DNA of 64,000 nucleotides, taken from the NCBI GenBank assembly GCA_051252075.1, contig JBPOFU010000001.1:248001-312000 (forward strand), written 5' to 3'. The position numbers were made by a program, and so were the translations under genes. The DNA comes from Oceanococcus sp051252075 (lineage in GTDB: Bacteria > Pseudomonadota > Gammaproteobacteria > Nevskiales > Oceanococcaceae). Positions 8,315 through 16,242 of the stretch are shown here, piece after piece (positions within the stretch are counted from its first letter, which is position 1; each line of letters opens with the position of its first letter). Under the pieces are notes generated by a model. That model was not told the DNA's origin. It did not search any database and saw only the letters and a program-made list of their open reading frames with translations.

Positions 8315-9452
8315 CTGAGTTCCAAGGTAAAAAATTCAACGGTGCTTTTAAATGATTGGGCAGTGCGTTATCGATTAGGAATTGGCGGTAATTGTCAAAA
8401 ACGACTGGGTAGCGGCGCGCCATTGTAGAGAAATCAGTGGATTGAGCGAGATCCTCCAAGGATAGATATAAGCGAGTTTCTGTGGCGGCGTAGTGTGGAA
8501 TGCCAAAGTGCCGTGCAATTTCGTTGGTGCGAGAATCAATGGTTACAAGAATCGAGGGCGTTCCTGCAGCCATACCCAATAAGCAACCGTGCAAACGCGT
8601 TCCTATTACAAGATCGACCTGCTTGAGGTCGGCAATCCATTTCTCAATATCGCAATAAACTCGAAATCGATCAGTATAGTCAGCCGGATTTATACCCTTG
8701 CCAAGAAACGCTCGAAATTGTTTCCAATCTTTGGATTGGGATTTTTCGGGCTGCTGGCCGAGGGCGAGTTCGCCTTCGCTAAGTTCTGTTTGGGCTACAA
8801 AAAAGCTGTCGTGTCTGTTCAAGGCTTCGATGTAAAGATCACGTTCTACGCGTAGCTTTGCCCCTTCGCTTGAGTCATCAACCCGTCGCTTGCGACTAGC
8901 ATTCACACTAACCGAGAGAGGTTCACCTCTTAAGATAGGGCGTCGAATTTTGCGTTGCCTGGACAGCGACCAAAAATAAGATGGGCAGCCGGTTACATTC
9001 ACATTCTTGACGCCTACGGAATTAATGACCTCTGCGGTATAACTTCCGCGCACGGAAATAGAGTGGCTTCTTTCTGACACCACTTTTAGGAATCGCTTTG
9101 AGCCTTCGCTCAAAGTGACTGTCGCTTGATCAGATGGCGCTTGCGCACCGAGACCGATCACTACACAGGGGAGCTTCGATTTTTCAATGCGATTTGCCAG
9201 CGTTCCAAGGAATTGATTATTGGCGGACAGCCAGTTGGCTGCGGGTATAACAATGGCATCAAAATTATCAGCAATCTGCTCCGGTTGCCCGAGATTGCCG
9301 CGGGCTAAATTTTTGTACTTAAGCTGCCTTTCTACCGCACGCATGAAAAAAAAGTTGCCGGTATTGGCGCCGCTGCGTTTCAGCAGGTCCTCAAAATTAT
9401 TGTAATCAGTGGGGGCAATCGGAGGTTTAGAGAAAAAGTATAGATTTTTCAT
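8307..9452 (-). CDS. Polysaccharide pyruvyl transferase-family protein
   Basis: 381 residues from the ATG at 9450-9452, two bases after the stop of the upstream sulfotransferase gene; a longer in-frame start at 9521 would overlap that gene and is less likely. Visible family features are IVIPAANWLSANN, CVVIGLGAQAPSD, SISVRGSYTAEVI, VTGCPSYFW and the late LVIGTRLHGCLLGMAAGTPSILV, which is the typical C-terminal acceptor/donor segment. CsaB/WcaK-like enzymes move pyruvate from phosphoenolpyruvate to a sugar as a ketal, adding negative charge. In this locus it would act with the sulfotransferases on the same polymer. Some family members have other activities, so pyruvylation is probable, not proven. 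Confidence 0.75.
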   Translation of the reverse strand: MKNLYFFSKPPIAPTDYNNFEDLLKRSGANTGNFFFMRAVERQLKYKNLARGNLGQPEQIADNFDAIVIPAANWLSANNQFLGTLANRIEKSKLPCVVIGLGAQAPSDQATVTLSEGSKRFLKVVSERSHSISVRGSYTAEVINSVGVKNVNVTGCPSYFWSLSRQRKIRRPILRGEPLSVSVNASRKRRVDDSSEGAKLRVERDLYIEALNRHDSFFVAQTELSEGELALGQQPEKSQSKDWKQFRAFLGKGINPADYTDRFRVYCDIEKWIADLKQVDLVIGTRLHGCLLGMAAGTPSILVTIDSRTNEIARHFGIPHYAATETRLYLSLEDLAQSTDFSTMARRYPVVFDNYRQFLIDNALPNHLKAPLNFLPWNSAK

Positions 9453-9454
9453 TA

Positions 9455-10270
9455 TCAATTCGATCGAGTCTGTGCACGCTGCATGTGTTGTATTGCCCAG
9501 CGTTCTGTATTGACGCCCCAAAAACTTTTCAACTTCCTGATGTCCGGGCCAAGTCGTCGCCGAATGAGCGCGAGCTCAGCATCGTCAAGAGGCTTAGATC
9601 CATCGTTGCTGCGTTTGGATTGGTTGTAGCGAGGATATGTTTTTGTATCTGGCAAGGGCGGTAATTTCAGAAAATTCCAAATTTCCTCCATCACATCTGC
9701 CGGCCGCTCTAGCAGATCCTCAAACAGTAGTAGGCAAAACTGCTCCTTGGGAAAGAGCTCTAGATAGGGTTCCAGTTGGTGCTGATAGCGACTGGTACGA
9801 AATGCGATGCGGCCTTCCGTGGTCTTCAGGAATTCCTCCAATCCATCCTGGGCGGTTCCATTCGCTCGGCAATGCCAATAATTTGAAATAACCCGCTCAA
9901 CGGGGTCGCGCATGATGTAAATAAACCGCATGTTGGGGTTAGCGTCATGCATGTTTTGGGGGATAGTGAATCGTCGGCTGCGTCCCCCTATGGTGTAGTA
10001 CGTTGAGGCGTCTCCGAACCAGGCCTCGCTTTGATAGCCTTGCAGCATGCGGCTCTCAAGCAGTTGCTGACGGTTTTCAATGGGGGCGCCCATGCGTTGC
10101 CAGAATATTTTGGCGCGCTCTGAACCTAAAAAGTATCCCGGCTCTTTAACCGGGGCGCTCATAAATATATCCGGGTGCTGATTCATATAATGATGCAAGC
10201 TGGTGGTGCCGGATTTTTGTGCTCCAAGTACTACAAGATTTGGAATGGGCAGGGTGTGATCGTGCGTCAT
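9455..10270 (-). CDS. PAPS-dependent sulfotransferase (heparan-sulfate type)
   Basis: 271 residues. NLVVLGAQKSGTTSL (residues 11-25) is the PAPS 5'-phosphosulfate loop with the conserved Lys, and FIYIMRDPVERVISNYWH (about 116-133) contains the 3'-phosphate-binding Arg and Ser. KEPGYF near residue 42 and the GDAS(T) segment near 86 match the substrate groove of heparan-sulfate-type sulfotransferases. This is the most canonical sulfotransferase of the four in the window. Its start overlaps the stop of the giant upstream gene by 4 bases (ATGA), so the two are translationally coupled. Confidence 0.9.
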   Translation of the reverse strand: MTHDHTLPIPNLVVLGAQKSGTTSLHHYMNQHPDIFMSAPVKEPGYFLGSERAKIFWQRMGAPIENRQQLLESRMLQGYQSEAWFGDASTYYTIGGRSRRFTIPQNMHDANPNMRFIYIMRDPVERVISNYWHCRANGTAQDGLEEFLKTTEGRIAFRTSRYQHQLEPYLELFPKEQFCLLLFEDLLERPADVMEEIWNFLKLPPLPDTKTYPRYNQSKRSNDGSKPLDDAELALIRRRLGPDIRKLKSFWGVNTERWAIQHMQRAQTRSN

Positions 10271-13200
10271 GATGAGATAGTGTTTTGTAATGGTTTGTCG
10301 AACGCATACAGCGGTTCGAGCGCGTAGCGCAGCACATGACTGCTGTATCGCGTCTGGTCGCTGCTGCGAAAACCGTTGTTTTCGAGTTTTTGAATGATGA
10401 GGCTGCTGTTGTGACGTGTGCTTGGTAGCAGTAACAATAAGCCGTCGCTGTGAAGGATGCGGTGCAGTTCGCTGAGTAACGTGTCGAAATTTTCGCAGTT
10501 GACATCGATATCACTCAAAGCGATTAAGTGTTGACCACCCGCGGCGTGGTCGATGCTTCCCTTTTTGCTTATTTCGTTCAGTAGCTGCTGCTGGGTCAAT
10601 TGCCGGCCTTGGAAATTGTCTTTCCAGAACGGAGATAAACAAGAATGAGGGTTCAGCCATAGCGCTGGTAGGCGCCGGTAGCATAAAGTGCTTTCGGCTA
10701 AGTAACGGTACAAGCTACGGTGGCTGGGGCTGGAGCTACATTGAGGACAAATGGCTTCCGTCTCAAAGGCGACGCCATGCCATCCACAGCAATTGCAGAA
10801 ATGTACTTTTTCTTCTGCAATTTTGTGCAGTAATGGCAGATCAGCCAATTGCGGAGGATGTATCGCTTTTATGCCTTCATGTATCCGCGACCACAGGTCC
10901 GGTCGTGTTTTGTTAAATAAAGCCAATATGCTGGGGATAGAACCCAATTCCCAGCCACAACTTTCTACATAGAAGCTGTATTCCACGTCGGTGTATGCAT
11001 GGGGTACGGATTCGCTAAAGCCGCCGATTTCTTGATACATGCCACGCCGCAAAATGAATAGGCCACCTTGCACGTGTAAAAACTTACGTTGTGGGTGCTC
11101 ATCAGCAAAGTGTTGGTTGCGGAACTGGTCGAACAGCGGGATGCCCTTAGCGAGGTTTTGACCATGCAAATAACTGGGGCTGTAGCCCAAGGACCCAGCC
11201 AAACCAACCTTGGGATGTTTTTCCATCCAATCCAGCATGTCTGTTTCCCAGCCATCGCGCAGAGCAAAGCCTTCCTTGCCGCAGACATAGATGATGTGGT
11301 CAGATTGACCAACCTGTATTGCCGTATTGGTGCCCGGCCCAACGAAACTGTTTTCTCCTTTGTGAACTACGCTCAGGTTGTCGCGTTGGCTTTGCATCGT
11401 GAACAAGTAGCTGGTGACATCTGCTTCGCTGCCGTTGTCGCAAACAATTAAATGGAACGGGCTGCGGGTATACGCGTAGAGGTGGCTGATGACCACTTCT
11501 AATTCTGGCAGGTTATTCCAGCTGACAATGACGATATCGACTGTGGTCTGTTGCCAAATGCGCTGCAGCCGCTTGGTCAGGTACCGCGCATCGTGGCGCT
11601 GCTCCACAGCTTGCCGAGCGTTGTGAATAATGCCTTCGACGTGTGCTGCGGGTAATTGAAAGAACCGCTGTATGCCCTGAGCCAACGCCGTGGCATTGGC
11701 CGACTCAACAATCATGCCAGTCACTTCGTCTTGTACAAGATCCGAAATACTTGCTAGGTGAGTCGTTATCACCGGAGTGCCTGCCGCCATGGCTTCAATA
11801 AGTACGGTGGGTATGCCATCCATGTCACCGTTATCCGTACGAACGCTAGGGCAAGCAAACAAATCGTGTTGGTGCAAAACGTCGAGAATGGCATCCCGAG
11901 TTTTGAGGGGGCCACAAATTTTGACGAAATCCAAGGGTTGCTGTTCTAGCATCTCTTGCAACACTGGTTCTTGATCGCCATAACCGTAGATGTTGATTTC
12001 ATAGCCGGCGTCTTCAAGTTCACGGGCAGCTTCGATTAAGTACTTCAGGCCCTTTTTTTCCGTTAAGCGATGGATGGCGCATATGGATTTACGACGGTCG
12101 GCTTTCTCGTCGCGTGGCCGGGCACGAAATGGGAATAAAGATGGGTCTATCCCATTGGGATTTATAATGAGCTTTTCTGCGGGGACGCCTCGTTCTAATA
12201 GGAAATCCCGGTGAAAGCGCCCGAGGGTAAAGACTCCTCGACAGCTATCCGATTGCACGATTTCGCCAACCCGGTTCCGTTGATCATTTTCATGTCTGAA
12301 AATATCTTGAGCGTGAGCGATGAAAGTAAACGGGAGTCCGGCTTGCTCGCATGCGGGCCAAACCATCTCCGTAACCGTGGGATAGGTGAAATGTGCGTGT
12401 ACAAAATTGCGTTTTGAGTCCCGTAGCTTTTCCGCGAGATCCTCAACCGATTGAATGCGCGTCCATTGGATGGGGAAATCAGGCTGAAAGTCTGGATAGG
12501 GGCTTTGTTTGCAAAAAACTTCAACGTCGATGCCGTCGGCCACTAAGAGCCGTAGCTCGTTCAATACGAAGGTTTCTGATGGCACTGGAAAATGCCAGCA
12601 AAAATATGCAAGTTTAAGTGGGGCGGGCGAGAGTTGATGTTTGTTCGTTGCCGGGATAATCCGAGGTTCGCGCTTTATCGGCTGTGATAGGCAATGTGAA
12701 TAGGCGTCCTGCAAGGCTTGTACGCCAACACTGCGTGCAAAGTGCTTCCGAATGTAGCGGTGGCCGCATTCGCCCATTTGCTGCAGCAATTCTGGCCGTT
12801 CTAGCCATTCGATGAGCTTGGGAATGGCTAGATGCCACTGTTTAAAATCAATGACGTGGCCAGATTGCCCATCTTGTACCAAGTCTTGCGGGGCCCCGAA
12901 GTTGTAGACAATGACCGGGCGTCTCGCGGCCTGAGCCTCCGCGATGGTTCTGCCAAAAGATTCTTTGAAATGGGAAAAGTTCACGACGATATTGCACAAT
13001 GCCAAGGCTTCATTCGGGGTTGCTTGGTAGGGTGCGAATATCAAGTTTGAGCCGATTTTCCCTTCGGATTGTCTTTTCTTAAGTCTTTGAATATGCTCGT
13101 TATTAGGGCCGATTAGTTGAAATTCAAGCGTTGGATGATCTTGTGCGCAGGCCTGCGCCAAATTGACGAAATCCTCTAGGCCTTTTTTCGGAATATTGCT

Positions 13201-16104
13201 GCTAATCATTCCGATGCGAAGAATGCCGCCTTTGATTTCATTCGGAATATCCAATACGTCCATATCGAATGTATTAGGTACTACAAAACTGCAATTGGGC
13301 TTATGAAACTCTTCCAAGGAGTGCGCGGAATTGGCCACTATGCACTCAGTGCTTGCGATGACCTGCTTCACCAACTCGTCAGGAGCCAGGCCGATCATGT
13401 CACTAAGCCAGCTATCATCGTGGACACTTTCACGTACATGTATGGCACGTGCAATGCCCAGCGCTTGCGCTGCCAGCAAAGGCTCCCGAACAACGATGGT
13501 ATTGACATGCACCAAGTCGATCTGGCGGCTGACCATGTAGCCTTTTAACTGATGAACAGCTTGGGTATCAACGCGCGAGCCTTTGCGCCAATAAGGGTAG
13601 GCGATTGGAGTGATTTCACAACAATAGGGGCGAATTTGCTCGATGTAATCGGGGTTAAGCGCTGGAACAACGACGAAGACGTTGTAGGGCAGTGGCTCGA
13701 GTAACGCCAAAACATCTATAAAGCTGCGTTCGCCACCAAAAAGCTGTCCGTGGGCAGCATGAGCGCACAGCAAAATGTTGTTTTGTCCGCTTTTCGGTGA
13801 AATATTCCCGGTAAAAATTGGTGCCGCTTGCGACAAGCCTATGCTGCGTGAGGGAGCAGAAATGGTTGCGGCCGAGTCGGCTTCACTCGGATGTTTAATA
13901 CGCCCTTCTAAATGCCCGAACGCAAGGTAATGAAAGAGGGGGTTAAGGCCAGCTTTGCGAACATCCGGGTAGTTTTCTAGATACCAAGCGCTGGAAAATT
14001 CGTCGCACGGGTCTCTTTTTTCTCGTCCACCAGCAAGCATGTAGTGCTCGAAAGCGTCCAGCCCGCTGTCTTTAACATCGTTATGATTTGTAAGGTATTT
14101 ATCATTTCTGAATAGCTTTATCGCCTGACGGCCTTCAGTGCGACCGTATCGCAAATAGTGTTGCAGGGGGTCGGTGCCAGCTGCCGCGACATCACTGTGC
14201 TTTTGTAAATACCAAAGTGCATTGAACAAAGGACCGGGATGGCGCCCTTCGCTGGCACCGTGCTCGAGGTAATGCATCAGCGGGTTGAGCCCCGCGGTTT
14301 TTACATCAGGGCATTGACGTAAATACCATTGTGGGTCGAAAAATACATTGGGTTGCCGCCCTTCGTCGCAACCGCAACTTAGCCAGTGCCATATAGGATG
14401 CAGTGTACTGTTGAGGACATCGGGATATGCGAGGTAGTACCAGCGTGTGTCGAAGAGCTGTAGGGCTAGTAATCTGCGGGCTTGATTCCAGAGTCTTTTG
14501 CGTTGTCGTAGCGATACGGCTTGGCCAAAGAGAATGCGCGGAGGCAAACCCAGTTTTTGTTTGTTTGCTCTGGCTTGTGCTTGTTGCTGGCGATGGAGGA
14601 GGTTGTCCAAGCGCGATCGACGAAACAGCTTTTGATAGTCAATATTGTGCTGTATGTGTTGTTTGAGCTGTTTGCCTATGTTTTCTTGGAGTTGGGCAAC
14701 TTCTGCTGTGAGTTCATCCCGCAGAACGTGTGCTTGCGCTATTTCACTTTTGCGCGCAGCAGACAATTGTTCCAACTCATGGACGCGCCGAATCCGGCTT
14801 TCCAATTGAGCTTTGCGATCGGCATTGATGCGTTCAAGCTGAGTGACTCGTGTTGCGCGCTCTATGACAGCGATTTTTCTTTGTTCACTGATCTGTTCCA
14901 GCTCGGCGACCCGTGCTGCGCGTTCTTCGACAGCGATCTTCCGTTGTTCACTGATTTGTTCCAGCTGGGCGACCCGCTCTGCACGTTCTTGCAAAGCATA
15001 CTTACGCTCTGTGAGCTGTTCTTCCAGCTGCGTTACCCTTCCTGACCGCTCTTGCAGCTGTTGCTTACGTTCACTGGCAAGCCTTTCCACTGTTTCCAGT
15101 TTCAGCGTGCGTTCTTCAAGCGCACGCTTGCGTTCTTGAGCCGTCAATTCGACATGATTAAGTCGCTGAATTCGATTTTCGAGTGATTCTTCTAGAGCAT
15201 TTATTTTATAGGTGGCTTGTTCTTGAGCGCGCTGAGCATTTTCAATTTCATTTCGTAGAGCTTGCTCAAAGGCTGCGCATGATTGATTCATCTCTTGTCG
15301 TAATGCATCCAGCTTTTGTATGACCTCAGGGGCTTCATATTCGCCAGAGAGTTGCAGTAGCAAGTCATATGCTTGCTGGGCCCAAGCATCAACCTGATTC
15401 TCACATGCGGATTCTGCGGCATCAACGTCATGATGGCGCTGTGCGGGATCCAAGAATTCAGCAATCAACTCTTGGTTTTCCGAATTGATAGCGGGCCATG
15501 GGATATCCAAACGGTCGCCGATTTTTTCAGCCCAGAATTTCCAATCTGTCAGTAGATCTTGGTAGGGCACAACAATTCTGTTCATGCCCCTAGAATGGTA
15601 TTCGGCGTCCAGTTCGTGCCGAAGCCAAAGCAATGTGGACTTTTCTTTAGGAAATCCGTCACGCTGGAACAGGGACTGAGCGACCTCGCGCGGGTGGCGT
15701 AGCGGCAAGACGGAAGTGACTCGACATTCCATCGAGCGCAAACTTGTTGTCCAGGCAGGAAGCAAGCGGCAAATGCGAGGGTCCTTGAGAACAAAGACCT
15801 GAGAGCTTTCGAAGTGACTGAGTAGTAAACTGCGCAAGCTTTCCTGCTCATTTGCGCTGAATTCGACGTCTAGCTGTGACCAGTCATCCCAACGAGAGAG
15901 GTGCTTTGTAAGAAGTTCATCGTTAAATGCCTGAAAATCGAGAGATTCCCAAAAGCCCAATTCATTGTTGTTTGGCGCAGCAGCTAGCAACTTGCTTGGC
16001 AAATCAGCGCCAAGCAAGTTCAGAAAGCGTGTAACCGCAGATGTGCCGCTACGGTGCATTCCAAGTACAAGAATGGCGGTGCGGTGTGGAGAGAGATCGA
16101 TCAT
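10267..16104 (-). CDS. Giant multidomain enzyme: sulfotransferase, coiled coil, 38-residue repeats, two GT4, one GT2, degenerate methyltransferase
   Basis: 1945 residues. Residues 10-230: sulfotransferase with ILVLGMHRSGTS. 260-480: long charged coiled coil containing seven 21-residue units. 551-740: five 38-residue repeats with a WYL...YPDV...HYL...EGR pattern. 775-1140: GT-B domain (GT4 type) with GMISSNIPKKGLEDF and ESFGRTIAEAQAA. 1160-1520: second GT4 domain with CAIHRLTEKKGLKYL and DGIPTVLIEAMAAGTPVI. 1520-1745: GT2 domain with VDIVIVSWNN and GGFSESVPHAYTDVEYSF. 1765-1930: Cys-rich zinc-knuckle-like segment (CNCC, CPQC) and a methyltransferase-like tail lacking the SAM glycine loop. No membrane segment is evident, so it is probably a cytoplasmic or membrane-associated assembly enzyme building and sulfating a repeat unit of the capsule exported by the facing operon. 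No frameshift is seen along its length. Confidence 0.85.
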   Translation of the reverse strand: MIDLSPHRTAILVLGMHRSGTSAVTRFLNLLGADLPSKLLAAAPNNNELGFWESLDFQAFNDELLTKHLSRWDDWSQLDVEFSANEQESLRSLLLSHFESSQVFVLKDPRICRLLPAWTTSLRSMECRVTSVLPLRHPREVAQSLFQRDGFPKEKSTLLWLRHELDAEYHSRGMNRIVVPYQDLLTDWKFWAEKIGDRLDIPWPAINSENQELIAEFLDPAQRHHDVDAAESACENQVDAWAQQAYDLLLQLSGEYEAPEVIQKLDALRQEMNQSCAAFEQALRNEIENAQRAQEQATYKINALEESLENRIQRLNHVELTAQERKRALEERTLKLETVERLASERKQQLQERSGRVTQLEEQLTERKYALQERAERVAQLEQISEQRKIAVEERAARVAELEQISEQRKIAVIERATRVTQLERINADRKAQLESRIRRVHELEQLSAARKSEIAQAHVLRDELTAEVAQLQENIGKQLKQHIQHNIDYQKLFRRSRLDNLLHRQQQAQARANKQKLGLPPRILFGQAVSLRQRKRLWNQARRLLALQLFDTRWYYLAYPDVLNSTLHPIWHWLSCGCDEGRQPNVFFDPQWYLRQCPDVKTAGLNPLMHYLEHGASEGRHPGPLFNALWYLQKHSDVAAAGTDPLQHYLRYGRTEGRQAIKLFRNDKYLTNHNDVKDSGLDAFEHYMLAGGREKRDPCDEFSSAWYLENYPDVRKAGLNPLFHYLAFGHLEGRIKHPSEADSAATISAPSRSIGLSQAAPIFTGNISPKSGQNNILLCAHAAHGQLFGGERSFIDVLALLEPLPYNVFVVVPALNPDYIEQIRPYCCEITPIAYPYWRKGSRVDTQAVHQLKGYMVSRQIDLVHVNTIVVREPLLAAQALGIARAIHVRESVHDDSWLSDMIGLAPDELVKQVIASTECIVANSAHSLEEFHKPNCSFVVPNTFDMDVLDIPNEIKGGILRIGMISSNIPKKGLEDFVNLAQACAQDHPTLEFQLIGPNNEHIQRLKKRQSEGKIGSNLIFAPYQATPNEALALCNIVVNFSHFKESFGRTIAEAQAARRPVIVYNFGAPQDLVQDGQSGHVIDFKQWHLAIPKLIEWLERPELLQQMGECGHRYIRKHFARSVGVQALQDAYSHCLSQPIKREPRIIPATNKHQLSPAPLKLAYFCWHFPVPSETFVLNELRLLVADGIDVEVFCKQSPYPDFQPDFPIQWTRIQSVEDLAEKLRDSKRNFVHAHFTYPTVTEMVWPACEQAGLPFTFIAHAQDIFRHENDQRNRVGEIVQSDSCRGVFTLGRFHRDFLLERGVPAEKLIINPNGIDPSLFPFRARPRDEKADRRKSICAIHRLTEKKGLKYLIEAARELEDAGYEINIYGYGDQEPVLQEMLEQQPLDFVKICGPLKTRDAILDVLHQHDLFACPSVRTDNGDMDGIPTVLIEAMAAGTPVITTHLASISDLVQDEVTGMIVESANATALAQGIQRFFQLPAAHVEGIIHNARQAVEQRHDARYLTKRLQRIWQQTTVDIVIVSWNNLPELEVVISHLYAYTRSPFHLIVCDNGSEADVTSYLFTMQSQRDNLSVVHKGENSFVGPGTNTAIQVGQSDHIIYVCGKEGFALRDGWETDMLDWMEKHPKVGLAGSLGYSPSYLHGQNLAKGIPLFDQFRNQHFADEHPQRKFLHVQGGLFILRRGMYQEIGGFSESVPHAYTDVEYSFYVESCGWELGSIPSILALFNKTRPDLWSRIHEGIKAIHPPQLADLPLLHKIAEEKVHFCNCCGWHGVAFETEAICPQCSSSPSHRSLYRYLAESTLCYRRLPALWLNPHSCLSPFWKDNFQGRQLTQQQLLNEISKKGSIDHAAGGQHLIALSDIDVNCENFDTLLSELHRILHSDGLLLLLPSTRHNSSLIIQKLENNGFRSSDQTRYSSHVLRYALEPLYAFDKPLQNTISS
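13885..14454 (-). repeat. Five 38-residue (114-bp) repeats inside the giant gene
   Basis: Residues 551-740 consist of five units whose leading Phe falls at 551, 589, 627, 665 and 703, an exact 38-residue period. Each unit has an aromatic start, a W/K-Y-L triplet, (Y)PDV or SDV/NDV, a Gly, an H-Y or HW pair and a closing (E)GR. Sequences differ between units, so this is an old protein repeat, not a recent DNA duplication. Similar repeats are known to accompany bacterial glycosyltransferases; their role is unclear to me. Confidence 0.85.
14713..15153 (-). repeat. Seven 21-residue (63-bp) coiled-coil units inside the giant gene
   Basis: Residues 318-464 form seven units of exactly 21 residues (three heptads) beginning at 318, 339, 360, 381, 402, 423 and 444, with pattern L-E-x-I/L-S/T-x-x-R-K and then E-R-x-x-R-V. 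Units 381-401 and 402-422 are nearly identical (both LEQISEQRKIAV), and their DNA (14839-14901 and 14902-14964) is also very similar, which points to recent duplication within the coil. Confidence 0.85.
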
Positions 16105-16242
16105 GAGCCGAGCATTTTACATCACAGTCTCTATGCTTATGCGTTATCCCCTACTTGGCAATGGCTATATCCGTGTAGGTGAGTCTGACTCAGTTCATGG
16201 TAGGCGTGGTGAGCTGAGCTGCCTAAGTGTTGTGTAACAAAT

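Noticed and set aside
14521..15045. 174-codon open frame antisense to the coiled-coil region
   Set aside because: Shadow of the repetitive coil; hydrophobic composition arises from complementing charged codons.
13885..15153. Periodic repeats considered as a CRISPR array or minisatellite
   Set aside because: The repeats are in frame, code for coiled-coil and 38-residue protein units, and have no spacers.
16190..16225. TGGTAGGCGTGG before the capsule export operon as a JUMPstart/ops element
   Set aside because: It lacks the ops core GGCGGTAG and only a few bases match the longer JUMPstart; not enough to claim RfaH control.
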